From Desarmillaria ectypa (lineage: Eukaryota; Basidiomycota; Agaricomycetes; Agaricales; Physalacriaceae): DNA of 64,000 bases. The position numbers and the translations under genes were made by a program. The DNA is taken from the NCBI GenBank assembly GCA_030407005.1, contig JAUDYN010000005.1, forward strand, positions 1,240,001-1,304,000. Reading direction: 5' to 3'. Below are positions 24,917 to 36,164 of this stretch, piece after piece. Under the pieces are notes generated by a model. That model did no database searches. It was not told where the DNA came from and was given only the letters and a program-made list of their open reading frames with translations. Positions within the stretch are counted from its first letter, which is position 1, and the number at the start of each line of letters is the position of its first letter.

Positions 24917-27900
24917 ATGGACGATTCATCACTAGATATGCCTGATCCCCATGAAAGTGAAGGTGAACGCGACTCTAGTAGTAGTGACGCTCCTGCTGCA
25001 GACATTCTGTCATCCTTTGTTCTATCTCGACATCACAGATTTCCTGGGCTGAGTACTGGTCCGAAGCATGCCGGTACTCATGCGAAAGGTCTGTGTCCGA
25101 CTTCATTGTCGGAGATCTCTCTTTTACACTTTCCCCGTAGGTAATGACCCACTGGATTACGAACAAAGATATGCTGAGGATGCAAGAGGCGAGGAAATGG
25201 GTCCATTTGCTCGGATTTGGAGGATTTTCTTGGATGAATGCGCCAGATTTGACTCGGATATGGTCGATGATTGGAGGGATCGCTTGGATGTGCTACTTGT
25301 ATTCGTGAGTATTATTTAGGACTCAGTATCACTGCTAACAGTGTTTAGGCTGGTCTCTTCTCCGCCGTCGTCTCAACATTTGTCGTGCAGACTTCTCAGA
25401 ATCTCCAGGCAGACTACAGCAAAGTCTCCGCGTCACTCCTGTTCGAACTCATCAACATTCAGCGCGCCATTGCTAATGGAGTTCCAGTCAACGATATTTC
25501 TCGTTCCGGATTCTCCCCTTTCACCATTTTTACACCGAGTGTTCTTGATTCATGGGTGAATTGGCTGTTTTTTACCAGCTTATCCCTCAGCCTCAGCACC
25601 GCATCGGTAGCAGTCCTCACGAAACAATGGATATACCATTATGTTTCTGTGCCCTCGGGAACTACGAGAGACCGCAGCCGGGTCCGTCACTTTCGATACA
25701 TAGGATTGCAAAACTGGCATGTGCCAGTAATCATCGGGCTACTTCCCGTGCTCATGCATGCCTCCCTAGGCCTTTTCTTACTTGGCTTGGTCGTCTATCT
25801 TGTACCGTTATGCATCGAGATCGCATATACGGTTGGTGCTATGTCACTCCTTGCATTTTTCGCATATCTTGCCACCACCTTTCTCCCTCTCTTCTATGTT
25901 CAATGTCCTTACAAAACACCATTGTCTTCTTATGCGTATTCGTTGTACAGCCAATTCTGTCATATCGTCCTTCCCAAACTTTTCCGTGTCCCTGCAACAT
26001 CATCAGCTCGAGTGTTTTCCATGAAAGACGCGGAAGCGCTGGCGGTGAGCGATACCGCCTATGCCACGGACGCTCGCGCATTAGCTTGGCTCCATTCCAT
26101 GTCGTCCAACCCAATCGTGAGGAGTGTCTCCATCCAGTCTATGAGCGCTCTTTCTCTCAAGTCCACGAGCGCGCTGAAAAGTGAACTGGTAGATATCGCA
26201 GCTTTGTGCCGACAAGGAATAAAGCACACTTTTGAATCTGAGTGGTGTCCGGAAAACCAGGATATCATGGAGGCGAAGGTTGAACGGTTCCTCCGTGCAT
26301 ATCTTCGCTTCCGGGCAGAGTCAGGACTCATTTCATGGCCTTTTCCTCGCCAACCACATCTCGATATCGATACACAGCTCGTTTCTTTTGGCCTCATTGA
26401 ATGGGGCACCGCTGTAAACTTGCATCCAACCAGCTGCCATTATTTGCGCGCCGCCATAGTGGGCTCCCCGAAGGAACGGATGCAACGCCAACAGCCCATT
26501 GTTTGGGCCCATATCTTGAAGAATGTCCTATTGGAAGGTGTCAGAGGGCTGCTCTGCCCGAAGAGCAATCATTTTGATGTTCACCTGTATCGAAAACTGC
26601 TTCAAGCATTCCCACAAGATTTTTGGTCCCCCAGTTGGGTCGAGTCTCCACTCGCTTTCCAAAGCGATGCGGTACAAGGTATTGGATGGCAATTCTGTCC
26701 ACAAATCGAAATCCTCGATGTTCCAGGCTGCGACTCCTCTGTCCCGTTCACATATGCCGTCCATTCCTGCCTTTACCCATACCTCGCCAAGCTCTTAATT
26801 GAGCACTTCACAGGAGGGAATAGTCGTTTTTCGCTGGCAAGAATCGCTGATCGCAGGCATCCAGTACAAATCCAACTGTTATTGGCAGTGCTTGAGCTGT
26901 CATGCGAGCGGGCATGGATTTGGAACGATGCAGGCCTATTGGTTTCCACGGTTCTCACCTGTCTCGAACTGTATCTCAAAGACATGGATGCTTACGAAAC
27001 CGCTTCTCGTGCCAACCGAGGAATATGGACTGCCATCTTCGAAAGCCTTTGCTCGGTGATGCAGTCGAATGCATTTGGTACAATCGATAGTCATATCTCC
27101 TGGCTCGACCAACGGACCATTCTCGAGAGCTTCACGATGTGCCTTATGAAACTAAGCAGCCGATGGGAAGATCCATCTTGCTTTACTCCATGGCCGGTGT
27201 TAGCACGGAAAATTATCCAAACTCTCCTCGAAGATCGGACGCCGCAGAGACCAATGCAGGCTGGACAGATCTTTTCTCACCGACTGATTGCACCGTACAT
27301 GTACGAGACATTCGTGCGGAATAGATGTTTTGATAGGATTTTGGGAGACGCCTTGGACCTTTCACCTTTTGGTCGTAGAAGCGTATGTCGATGGCCTTGA
27401 GCATTTATCCGACCCGACAGATAAACAGAGCGCCACGCAGCACCTTCTCACCGCCGACAATCTTCTTGTTGTCTTCAAAACTGTGGCGGCATCTGGGTCA
27501 GAGGAATGCTTACAGAAATTAGCAAGGATTAGACCAAGAGATCCTGTATGGGAAGAAGTCTTCGATAGCTTCGACAATCGCACATCAGATGTAGAGTTTT
27601 GGACGCCATACGTATATGACTATGAGGAAGAAGGTACCTGGGAACGGTTTACTCAAATGGTTGCCGATTTTCGAGTTTCTTTGGTCGGATGCGCGACGTC
27701 CGAGCTAGATGTCGGTGAAAGCTCCTTCCATGTAGGCCACCTTAATTTTGCTTCTCGGACACAAGTTTGTATTAACAGCCTTCACATACCAGATATCCGC
27801 TGAGGAGCAGTCGACCATCCCCCTGCCGCCTCCTAGCCCAGAAAGATTTTTGTGGAAATGGTCGTTCTGGAGACGACATGATGATGGGACGGGGAAAACT

Positions 27901-27924
27901 GATGAGTGGGTGGAGGCGGTATGA
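24917..27924 (+). CDS. DUF6535-domain membrane protein
   Basis: Basidiomycete protein with a DUF6535 domain near its N-terminus; function unknown. Exons 24917-25073, 25141-25304 and 25349-27371 join in frame. The domain spans about residues 60-250: RIWRIFLDECARFDSDMV, DWRDRLDVLLVFAGLFSAVV (helix 1), WVNWLFFTSLSLSLSTAS (helix 2), the TKQWIYHYV motif, RDRSRVRHFRYIGLQ, then helices in VPVIIGLLPVLMHASLGLFL and PLCIEIAYTVGAMSLLAFFA. A long C-terminal helical region of over 500 residues follows, probably soluble. The 3' part is less certain. The third exon frame stops at 27400, and the family-like sequence continues in another frame; an intron at 27372-27420 restores it, as would a one-base change. 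A further intron at 27715-27778 gives an ending TDEWVEAV and 927 residues in all. Confidence 0.75.
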
Positions 27925-28479
27925 TCGCATGCAACAGCCAAAGATGTACAGCAAAAGAACATTTAGGTAACCGTCTGAGCACCTGTGTTTGCTTCTACTT
28001 GGTTTCCCCTTATTAGCCTTGCCGTCAAAGATGGGGTCTAGTACGTCGTCAAGACACAGCTAGTCTGTGGTCAACTACTCCCCAGCCTCAACAGCTCCCT
28101 ATAAACCACACAAGCCCGTCGATTTAGACTGACTCCTGACTCTTGACAAATAGTCCGGGTAGTCGCAGGAACATCTTGAAGTTCGTCCGCTGTTACAGGA
28201 TAAATACGTTCAAGTTTCACCGATAATGACTCCGCCGACTGCATGTTTATTGAAACATCTCTTTAGGCTTTATGACGTCTTCATTCACCTGTATAACGAC
28301 TTTATCCCTCTGGCCATTTTCACAGCGAACGCAGTTTGTCACCCCTCAAGCTCGTCCTTCGTCCTTGAATCGGGCTGCAGTCCGGGAGGATCGCATGCCA
28401 AGGTATACATACTCCCTAGGCTATCATGGTTCGAGTACCTAGACCTAACTGCGTTCCCGCTCCAGAGATAGAGCATTCC

Positions 28480-29200
28480 ACGCCTCTTGTCGATTCTTAC
28501 GGCTGTAGTTCCGCTAGGGAACTCCAGATCCTTCTATAGCTCGATCGCAGTCTTATGGTTTTCTTGTGATGCATTATAATAGTCAGCATAAAGCTATTTG
28601 ATAGCTGATCAGGGATATGCATCCTAGCTTCATCACTGGAGACTTGGATCCATCTGCGGATTTCAATTACCAATACCGATACGGAAAGCGTCACAGTATT
28701 TGTTAATAATACCGGTAAGAAACTCTTCTCTGCGTGCCTTTTTTCCAGCTGATTGTAAAGCAGCAGGGTGATACGCCGGGCTTTCGGGTCTGCTTACTGT
28801 TTCAAAGGATCCGGGCTTGCTAATATCAAGAATGTTCCCGCACGCGTATGATAATCCAGAGCTATCCGGATGGATATCTGATGACCGAGCATGCAGGCTT
28901 GGGTCGACAACGGAGGTTATGATCTTAGGTAGGAGCAGAGGGATTAGCTTCTCATTCTTCTCTTGGATGTTCTAGATGTTTGACACTTCTTCAAGTTTCT
29001 GGGCCCTTCAACATTTCAACCTTCTACCACTATGGAGCCTGTTACTGATCCTCCGATTCGGACTGACATCGTTGGTTACGACGTAGCGAGTTTAATTCCC
29101 TTTAGGCTGCTCAGTGATTCTGTCAGGCGAGCTCCGTCTCGCAACGCAGCCCCGTTCGCCGCCTTGCCAATCATATTAGATCACGTCGTCTATCGATTGC
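28480..29200 (+). pseudogene. Decayed cytochrome P450 relic (C-terminal half)
   Basis: Plus-strand remnant related to the P450 pair at 12-17 kb. Near 28.65 kb a short stretch matches the IPKGATVxxNT region of those genes at DNA level, with indels. Near 28.85 kb it reads YDNPE, then, one frame over, PDGYLMTEHAG, corresponding to ENPEVFDPGRYLLTEHG. Near 29.05 kb EPVTDPPIRTDIVGYDV lines up with the segment after the heme loop. Stops and frame changes are everywhere and no heme loop is visible. It lies in the 1.5 kb gap between the DUF6535 gene and the DsbA-type gene. Its limits are approximate. Confidence 0.5.
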
Positions 29201-29476
29201 AGTCTTAAGTTTGGCTTCTATGTTTCAGTCCAGCTAAATAAGTACAATCTACATCCAACCAATGGTCCAATCACCATCTTCCCATTAAAATCACCAATCT
29301 GAAGCCAACGCCTATATTAATCATTCGTCACAGCTACAACTTCACGTCGGAAAATATGTAACAGAGCCGAACCAAAGATAAACAAGGCTAGTAATAATGA
29401 AATGTTCAAGTAAAACAACAAGCAGAAGATGAAGATGGCTATATATGAGAACGTAGAAGTCAACAAGCGAAGCTTT

Positions 29477-30434
29477 TTAAACAACAATCGGAGCGTGAGT
29501 GATGTCATTTTCGAGCATAGGAGCGAAAGGTGAAGGTGCGGCAGATGGACAACCACCACAGTCAGCAAGTTTCTTGAATATCTATTGAGGAGAAAGACAT
29601 GAGTGACCGAATAGAAAAAGCGGATGAAGAAAGCACTCGCCCTGACAAAAACTTCCGAGGACTGGCCACCGCTTATTTGCCATCTTTCATTGATGATTAT
29701 AGTCGGAACACCATTGAACCCCTTGTTCTTCGCTTCTTCGCACAGGTTATGGACCTCATCTTCAAGTTCATCGGACCGAAGGAAGTCGACGGCCTGGGCA
29801 AAAGATGATAAGCACGGTGGGAGGAGAATGGAAACACACTAACCTGCTCCTTGGGCATGATCTTAACGTTCTCAGCAATTTGAGCAAGGACATGAACATC
29901 GGCGATGTCTTGCCCTTGGTCGAGATAGGCTTTGAATACACCACAGAGGAAAGGAAGCTGTAGGTTTTGTCCGCCCAGGTGATACGCCTTCCTTGACATC
30001 CGATGGGCTCTCGTGGATGCACACATGACGCCGGTGAACGTGCTAGAAGCTAGTCTAAGTAAATGACCACAAGCAACGACTCCGAACTCACATATTGATT
30101 TTCCGCTCTTCTGCCCACTTCATAACAGAATGATCGGCAAAGCTCTCAAATGCATCCTTGCCCAAGTGTTGCGTGAAAAAGGCAGCTCTGCTAAGCTTTG
30201 GCGTGTCTTCGTTGAGGATAGTACGAGGAATGAGCTGGAAGGGTCTGAACTCAATATCAAAGTTCAGCGGAAGACGGAGAACGGCTTTGCAGTAGGAGAT
30301 GGCGCTGAGTAGTTCATGATGGCCTATGTAGCAGTTCGGGCAAACCTAGTGGTAAAGGCTTGAGAGAACCTCGAGTTAAAATATTTTTCAGCGTACCAGG
30401 TCATTAATAACAAGTATCTTGATAGTTGACATTA
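29477..30434 (-). CDS. DsbA/FrnE-like thioredoxin-fold oxidoreductase
   Basis: Minus-strand gene of five exons, about 245 residues, of the DSBA-like thioredoxin family (FrnE/2-hydroxychromene-2-carboxylate isomerase group). After a 12-residue first exon (MSTIKILVINDL) an intron precedes VCPNCYIGHHELL, giving the active-site CPNC motif at the start of the first helix. The helical insertion carries LGGQNLQLPFLCGVFKAYLD and DIADVHVLAQIAENVKI, typical of the family. The C-terminal strand region reads NGVPTIIINERWQISGGQ with the cis-proline in GVPT. A last intron gives an ending IFKKLADCGGCPSAAPSP. Members of this family act as disulfide oxidoreductases or isomerases; the exact substrate is unknown. 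All splice joins keep frame. The long open frame past the last intron is an artefact of not splicing. Confidence 0.8.
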
Positions 30435-31211
30435 CTGCCAGAGAGTGAGAAGGTAGCGATGGACTAAAGCCCTTGGGATTGATAGGAGTCGCAATATCAC
30501 AATATAGGGCGGGAGAGCAGAAAAAAGTCAATATATGGAGGAGGATGCAGTCAATGGCGAAGGAACGGCGGGATGATCATCAAGAGTGTATATAGCTGGT
30601 AAAGTGCTTACACAGGTTCCTGTGCGAGAATGGGTCGCTTACTCAATGGTTTGGCATCTTGACAAATCATTCGTCACATCGAAGACGTCACATGCATGCG
30701 CTTTTGGAAACCGGCGGCCTTTAGTTCTCTCCCGCGCCCCGTAACATAGCCCTGCTGCTGCCTGAAGACAGTACTCATACTCATTCTAGCCTAGAAGTGA
30801 GGGAGGAAGAGAGAATATTCTATTTCCCGGTCCCTTTGACTATGCACAAACAGCCATCTCGGTCTTCGGTATCCTTTCCGGGTATAATTGATAACCACCC
30901 GCTGCGTCTAAACGGACGCCGCCGGCGGAATATGTTAGTAACGCTATGAGCTGCTCAGGCCTGCGGCGCGAAAATCGGGGTATATTCACCTGCCAGCAGT
31001 GGCTATTAGTATGTACATGATTCGGCGTTCTGGAGTGCGTGAGAGTGCTGAGCGAGCTTTACAACACGGAAATACTAAACAAGGCAAAAACGGAGTTTAC
31101 GGAGACTCGATTCATTAAATATTGTCAGGGAGCGGAACTTGAATATTAAAGATAGTGTGTTAGTGAGAGGGAAGACAGCCGTGTTTAGGACTTCCTCTCA
31201 CCGAATACAAT
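30435..31211. other. Intergenic, about 0.8 kb
   Basis: Region between two minus-strand genes: 5' of the DsbA-like gene and 3' of the F-box gene. No gene recognised. A GC-rich patch around 30.9-30.97 kb (CGCCGCCGGCGG) stands out locally. Confidence 0.35.
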
Positions 31212-32795
31212 CTAGTCCCAAAAACTGTCATCATCATCCTCGTACTCAAGACCAGATGGCCAAGGCTCCACATAGTCGCACTTCTCGATAGTAACCATCT
31301 TTTCGAGGAGTGTTAGCCCATTCTTGGAACGAAGAGCAGCTCGGCTTCGATGATCAAGACGCAGGAGGCGAAATGCGCCACTCTTTTTCACTCGAGCAGC
31401 GATCAAGCGAATAAGTAAATCGATATGTATAGGTTCCATGTCTCGTATGGAGAGAGTCTCCACTTTCTTCCAGAAAGCGGGTATACCATCGCTCTCAGCT
31501 TCATCGCCTGTCCACGACAATATCAATAATATCGAAATGACAGCCAAGTCACAGTCGATGCTAGTGAGCGACGGAAACGCATCCACAGTGTGACCTAATT
31601 GTGTGCTGGGAAATGAGCATGCACTCAAGGTGAGAGACCGGACGTTAGGAAACCGGTTGTCACCCAAATCATCAATACCCCTAAGAGTGAGGGAGTGAAT
31701 CCGGGACAAAGGTAGCTGGGCTATTAGTATGCGAGAGCGGTCGAGTTCATCGGTACTGCTGATACGAAGGGACTGCAGGTTTGGAAGGTGGATAGGCGTG
31801 GATTCTCTTGGCAGACCGGGTTTTAGCTTCATTCTAGACAATGAGAGGTTGATTAATTTTGTCATGGACCCAAGGAAAACCCGGCACTGGTCCAAATGCA
31901 ATTCGTCCATGTGAGTCCCATCTATGTGAAGCGTCGTGACGTTGCCTAGGGGAGGCTGGAGGGGTCCAGAGACGCCAGAAAGCCGAACGAATGACAAAGA
32001 ATCTGCTCCACCAGATAATATCTGAGGCTTCACGAGTTCATATTGTGTTTGTTGGTGAGGATGATGAGGATGAAATTTGATTCGGATAGATAGGCGTTCG
32101 AGGTGCTGCACAGTCAGCACTCGCAACTTCTTGATGACATCTTCGATCGACGAGAAGTTGTTAGCTATGGAGATGGAGAGCTCATTGCATCGCCATAGAT
32201 GTGCGGCCATGATATCAAGGAACTCCGGCCAAGGATAATTTCCGTTGACCTGCAAACGGATGCTCAGCAGGCACTCGCCCGACCGGCTCAGATACATATT
32301 CAACAGCTCCAACTTCTTGACAAAGGAGCTATTCGTATGCTTCAACACAATACTGAGGTTGATGAATATGCTACTCCAGAGCATAGGTGTACCAGTGGCA
32401 ACGGCTCGCCAGGTACTGGAGACGTGAGAGGCAGTGATGCCAAATGAAAACCGGGAGCAGATGGCATCTTCGGAGCAGAGCATGAAGATGGAGGACAACA
32501 CCTCGAACGGAAGAACGGAAATAGGTGCGCTTTGGTTGAGCAGCTGCCTGTGTTGCGCATGAGCAAGCCGCAACTCCCGGTCCACCTCATTGAACTCCTG
32601 AAGCAGGCGCTGCTTCCGGTCCTCAAGTTCCTTGATACGACTTGCGGTATCTCTAATTACTGTCTCTCTGGTTTCTTCACCTGTCAAGGAAGGGTAAGTG
32701 CCGGTTGCCCGATACGTGCTGAACGAACACACATTCCATGGCCACTGATTCTCAGTCTGAGATACCAGAGCGTTACGAGCATATGATATTTTCAC
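31212..32795 (-). CDS. F-box-like protein with N-terminal coiled coil
   Basis: Intact single-exon gene of 527 residues. A charged coiled coil (about residues 42-85, with ASRIKELEDRKQRLLQEFNE) is followed by an F-box (about 91-147) reading ISVLPFEVLSSIFMLCSED, then VSSTWRAVATGTPMLWSSI, the usual basidiomycete F-box signature. The rest has irregular leucine-rich repeat character (for example NLQSLRISSTDEL, IHSLTLRGIDDL, VRSLTLSACSF). F-box proteins link substrates to the SCF ubiquitin ligase through Skp1; these families are strongly expanded in mushrooms and most substrates are unknown. The C-terminus is acidic (YEDDDDSFWD). It is divergent from the gene at 33378. An upstream ATG inside the same frame was kept as the start; translation could begin later. 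Confidence 0.8.
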   Translation of the reverse strand: MKISYARNALVSQTENQWPWNVCSFSTYRATGTYPSLTGEETRETVIRDTASRIKELEDRKQRLLQEFNEVDRELRLAHAQHRQLLNQSAPISVLPFEVLSSIFMLCSEDAICSRFSFGITASHVSSTWRAVATGTPMLWSSIFINLSIVLKHTNSSFVKKLELLNMYLSRSGECLLSIRLQVNGNYPWPEFLDIMAAHLWRCNELSISIANNFSSIEDVIKKLRVLTVQHLERLSIRIKFHPHHPHQQTQYELVKPQILSGGADSLSFVRLSGVSGPLQPPLGNVTTLHIDGTHMDELHLDQCRVFLGSMTKLINLSLSRMKLKPGLPRESTPIHLPNLQSLRISSTDELDRSRILIAQLPLSRIHSLTLRGIDDLGDNRFPNVRSLTLSACSFPSTQLGHTVDAFPSLTSIDCDLAVISILLILSWTGDEAESDGIPAFWKKVETLSIRDMEPIHIDLLIRLIAARVKKSGAFRLLRLDHRSRAALRSKNGLTLLEKMVTIEKCDYVEPWPSGLEYEDDDDSFWD

Positions 32796-33335
32796 CGCTT
32801 AGAAATCGCGTTTTATGAACAATGTCACGTTGTTAAATGGGTTGTTAAATGGAATATTGAATACGAGTGGTGCCACGGCAAACGATAACGTGCCAGGTAC
32901 TATGCTACCTATACATAGACAAAGATAGAGCGTGCATCAAATTTGAGAAAAAGAAAACCTTACGGCTCACAGCTCACAGGTTCAAGTACCTGACTGCCTT
33001 TGCTGGGTCGTGTGTCAATGGTGTAGTCGAGGATCAGGCTGACGCGCTGGCGCTATAAGGCGGGCCGGCTCGGGTCCGCCGATGATCCGGATATTTGATC
33101 CGGGAGCGCCATAAATGCTTCAACATTCATCAGAATCCCGGCATGACTCGAAGACCGCCCTTACACGACAACCGCAATAAAGAACGCCCATCTTGACGAC
33201 CATTCCTGCATTGTTATGCTTATGGTAACATAAACTATTCCTGTAGAATATTATCACCACATGGAGCGAACAAGGCAGCATCCACCCAAGTCCTTTGTCC
33301 GCCCAATTGACAGCTTGAACTAGCTCAGGAAATCA

Positions 33336-33340
33336 TATAA
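33336..33340 (+). promoter_or_regulatory. TATA box of the gene at 33378
   Basis: CATATAAG lies about 40 bp upstream of the ATG at 33378, in a plausible core-promoter position. Confidence 0.35.
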
Positions 33341-33377
33341 GTCCCTTCATCGACACAGTTCTTTGCCTCTACCCCGA

Positions 33378-34518
33378 ATGTCTTCCTTCCTCACCAAGAA
33401 GAACTCCAGATCTTTCTCTTTGACATTCCCTTTTGGCTACCAACTCAGCCTCAAGACCACTGTTAACGGCATGCTCTCTGTCAATTTCCGTAACCCACGA
33501 AGTAGCGATGCTGAGTCTCTCGGTGCCTTGGATCATTCTACCGAGACGATTGACGTCCTGGAGGGAACTAATGCCAATTGGTTTCCCAGCATGAGCGACA
33601 GCAAAATTGTACGTCCCTTTCTTTTATGAGTGGCTCTTCGAAGTGTTGACCCTCATCCTACAGATGGACAGTACTGAACCCATAGCAAGAACCCCGTCCC
33701 CAGTTCCGACGGAAGTTATCGAAGATGACCCCGAAGACATCGCCCAGGTGCTCGAGAGGAACGGTATCGAAGTACGCGACTATGCCTATGAGGCTACTAC
33801 TGAGCCTGTGGCAGAGACTTTTGATGCTCTCACTGGTATATCAGAATACGAGCATCGTTTGAACGATACACATCCTACACGACCTCATATCAAAGGGAAA
33901 ACTCTCCACCGCCTGCTCGAAACAGGATATATTTCGCTGGAAGAGGCGACGACGAGATGTCAATCCCAGGATATGTCAGCGTTGGCAGAATACCGTGCTA
34001 GCCCGAATGTGTCCTACCCGTGGCGAGTGTTGCCTTTGAAGCAGGAGCATGAAGTGAAGTCCTGGTCCGTAGAAGAGCGACGGACATGGGTGGCTAACTC
34101 TCAGGTAGCACTGACAACAATGGCGTCTCTACATCATCACGATCGGTGTGTTGCATATGAGCGCGTTAGGTTGGAGGGTGAGGAAAAGGAAAGGCAACTA
34201 ATCGAGGAAGCCATGCGGCGGCACCGGGAGAGAGAAAGTGCCAAAATAGAGGCGATGAATAAAAGGACCCTGGATGATCCCGAGAAAGAGCTTAGTCCTG
34301 GCAAGAAGCAGAAAGTTGCTCATGACCCATTTATTGCACTGTCGTCACCAATGACAGCAGTCTCAATACATGCGCAGCCAAGTTCGACTTCACTCCCGTA
34401 TACCCCTGATATGGCGGCGGACCCTTCCGCGCCACTCGTCGCCTCTCATTGCCGTATAGGCAGCACCACAACATCATCGGACATTGAACCTAGTGGCCCG
34501 GTGCGGCCTAATGCCTAA
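33378..34518 (+). CDS. Hypothetical protein with charged helix and nuclear signal
   Basis: Two exons (33378-33608 and 33664-34518), joined in phase through a 55-nt intron, encode 361 residues. The family is not recognised. The first exon encodes a Ser-rich start (MSSFLTKKNSRSFSLTFPF). Exon 2 has an acidic Pro/Thr stretch, then a likely folded part around PHIKGKTLHRLLETGYISLE and SWSVEERRTWVANSQVAL. A long charged helix follows (RLEGEEKERQLIEEAMRRHR), then ELSPGKKQKVAHDPF, a classical-looking nuclear localisation signal, and a Ser/Thr-rich tail. A nuclear or chromatin role is only suggested by that signal. A TATA element lies just upstream. If the first exon is not used, translation could start at the ATG at 33664. 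Confidence 0.65.
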
Positions 34519-34691
34519 ACCTCCCACATCACTCCTTGTTGCTCAACCAGCGCGCCGAGGGCTTGGTAGGATGGCAAGGTTGTCCAGTCTCAATTCATGA
34601 CGACTCTGGGCGCTTAGTTTCTTATCACCATTTTTCCGAGCTATCCTTTCCCCTTACTTGCCGCTCCTCCGTTAGGCAATTAGAATCACAA

Positions 34692-35799
34692 CTATAAGGA
34701 CTTCTTCAAATGAATGGCCACGCCAGGTTGTAACTCAAATATGTGTTTCGCAAATGTATTAGCAGCCATGAAGGTCGTCTGTACTGTAGTCCTAGCTTTG
34801 TTAGTCGAATAATTCGTCATTGCCCCGCCTTGGTAGTGCAAGAGTTGCTTCTTGAGTATCGCGCTTTGACCCTGGTCGCTCACGCCGAAAACGAGGATGC
34901 ATGCGGCCCACAACGTGGCTTCTAATTCAGATTCATATTTGAATATATCTGTAGGTAACAGACCCTTGAGCTGGTCCTGAAAATCTGAACATTCAGATCT
35001 ACCGTACTCGATGACTGGAAAATGGGAATTATTAAAGGCATCTATTCAAGGCCAGAACTGATGGCTGATGGAGCGCATTGGAATCGTGTTAACCCGCCAT
35101 GACGAAACAGATCCGTCACAAAATGAAGGAGATACAGTGCATGTACGTGTTGCGGAATACGTGCCCCAGTTTGAGGAAAAGAGAGAAGCCTCCCACAGTT
35201 CATAATAGTTCATGTAGTAGTTGTACACGTTTCTGAAGACGGCATTGACTAGGAGGATTTTTTGTGTACAGGTATAGGCTTTCATTGATGACGTTGATGA
35301 CTGACTGATTATGCGCAAAGTTCAGTATGCATACAGCTTGTTTACAAACTGGATCTTACCACCGGGGTACGGATTCAGGATGGCCTAAGATCGACAGGTA
35401 GCGAGACCGGTTCGAAGGGACAACCAGAAATGACGATAAGGAATGCAAACGGGGCATAGTGAAGATGGTAAAGTGCTCCGGACCCGGTTTAATGAAAGCA
35501 TGTTAAACTTTCTGCGAAGACTGCAGATTCTGACCTCGACCATCAGGTATATGCCGAAAGGGTGAGCTTGAGAATAGAGTCTCGAGGTGAGCGTTGTTTC
35601 GCTAAAAGTGCCTTGTACCACGGAGTGCTGACAAGAATGGTCTTTGTGAGAGACCCCGGTACATTACCTGATAGGTAAAAAGTTTACGTTGTAGAGCAAG
35701 CTGAGAAGACCATCCAGATCTTGCAGATTTCATATGATGAAGCATAAGCTGGTTGAGTGTAACGGGTGCCAGTAGACAAGAAATGATACAATCAGTCAC
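34692..35799 (-). CDS. Unrecognised multi-exon gene (tentative)
   Basis: Several minus-strand open segments look coding and are flanked by plausible splice sites, but I could not build a complete model or name a family. The first exon may start at 35799 and ends near LALQRKLFTYQ at a GTAATG donor; the next begins HSVVQGTFSETTLTSRLY. A middle segment contains NVYNYYMNYYELWEASLF. The last exon, after an acceptor near 35.0 kb, reads DQLKGLLPTDIFKYESELE, then ATLWAACILVFGV and TFMAANTFAKHIFELQPG and stops at 34692. The ends read like real protein; the middle has possible frame breaks, so this may be a decaying gene. Confidence 0.35.
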
Positions 35800-36164
35800 G
35801 GCGGAACTTTAACAGAATCATCAGAAAGGCATCGCTAAAGGAAAGAACAGTAGAGCGAGTCTCAGGACGGATTGCCGACAGTGCAAGCGGTGGGCCACAT
35901 ATACTCATAAATGGCATGGCCATTGCACGCCGATTTAACTAAAAGGCAGAAAGGCAAAGGCAAGGACAATTGTTGGCGGCGTCGGTCACTGCGACACAAA
36001 TGGACAATAGGAGACGGCCGGCTGTGCCACGTGGTGAAACGGAACGCTCTATATAGAAAATTCAGGTCCTCTGTGGCTCTCTCCTTTCTTTCCACTGGGC
36101 TTGCTCCCAGCCATACCCTTCTCTTTCTCTTCTCGCTCACCATTACTGTCTATCATAGTCCACC
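35800..36164. other. Promoter region of the casein kinase gene
   Basis: Divergent spacer between the tentative gene at 34692-35799 and the casein kinase gene. It holds TATATAG at 36050-36056, about 110 bp before the kinase ATG, and a pyrimidine-rich tract (36.07-36.16 kb) typical of the region just before starts of highly expressed fungal genes. Confidence 0.4.
36050..36056 (+). promoter_or_regulatory. TATA box of casein kinase gene
   Basis: TATATAG at about 110 bp upstream of the kinase ATG (36165), followed by a CT-rich stretch. Confidence 0.4.

Noticed and set aside
29317..29568. Hydrophobic 83-codon frame at the 3' end of the DsbA-like gene
   Set aside because: It is produced by reading through the last intron; splicing gives IFKKLADC and a stop at 29477, as expected for the family.
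32960..33000. TTCAAGT T-loop-like sequence near 32.98 kb
   Set aside because: No five-pair T-stem with a seven-base loop can be formed and no acceptor stem is present.
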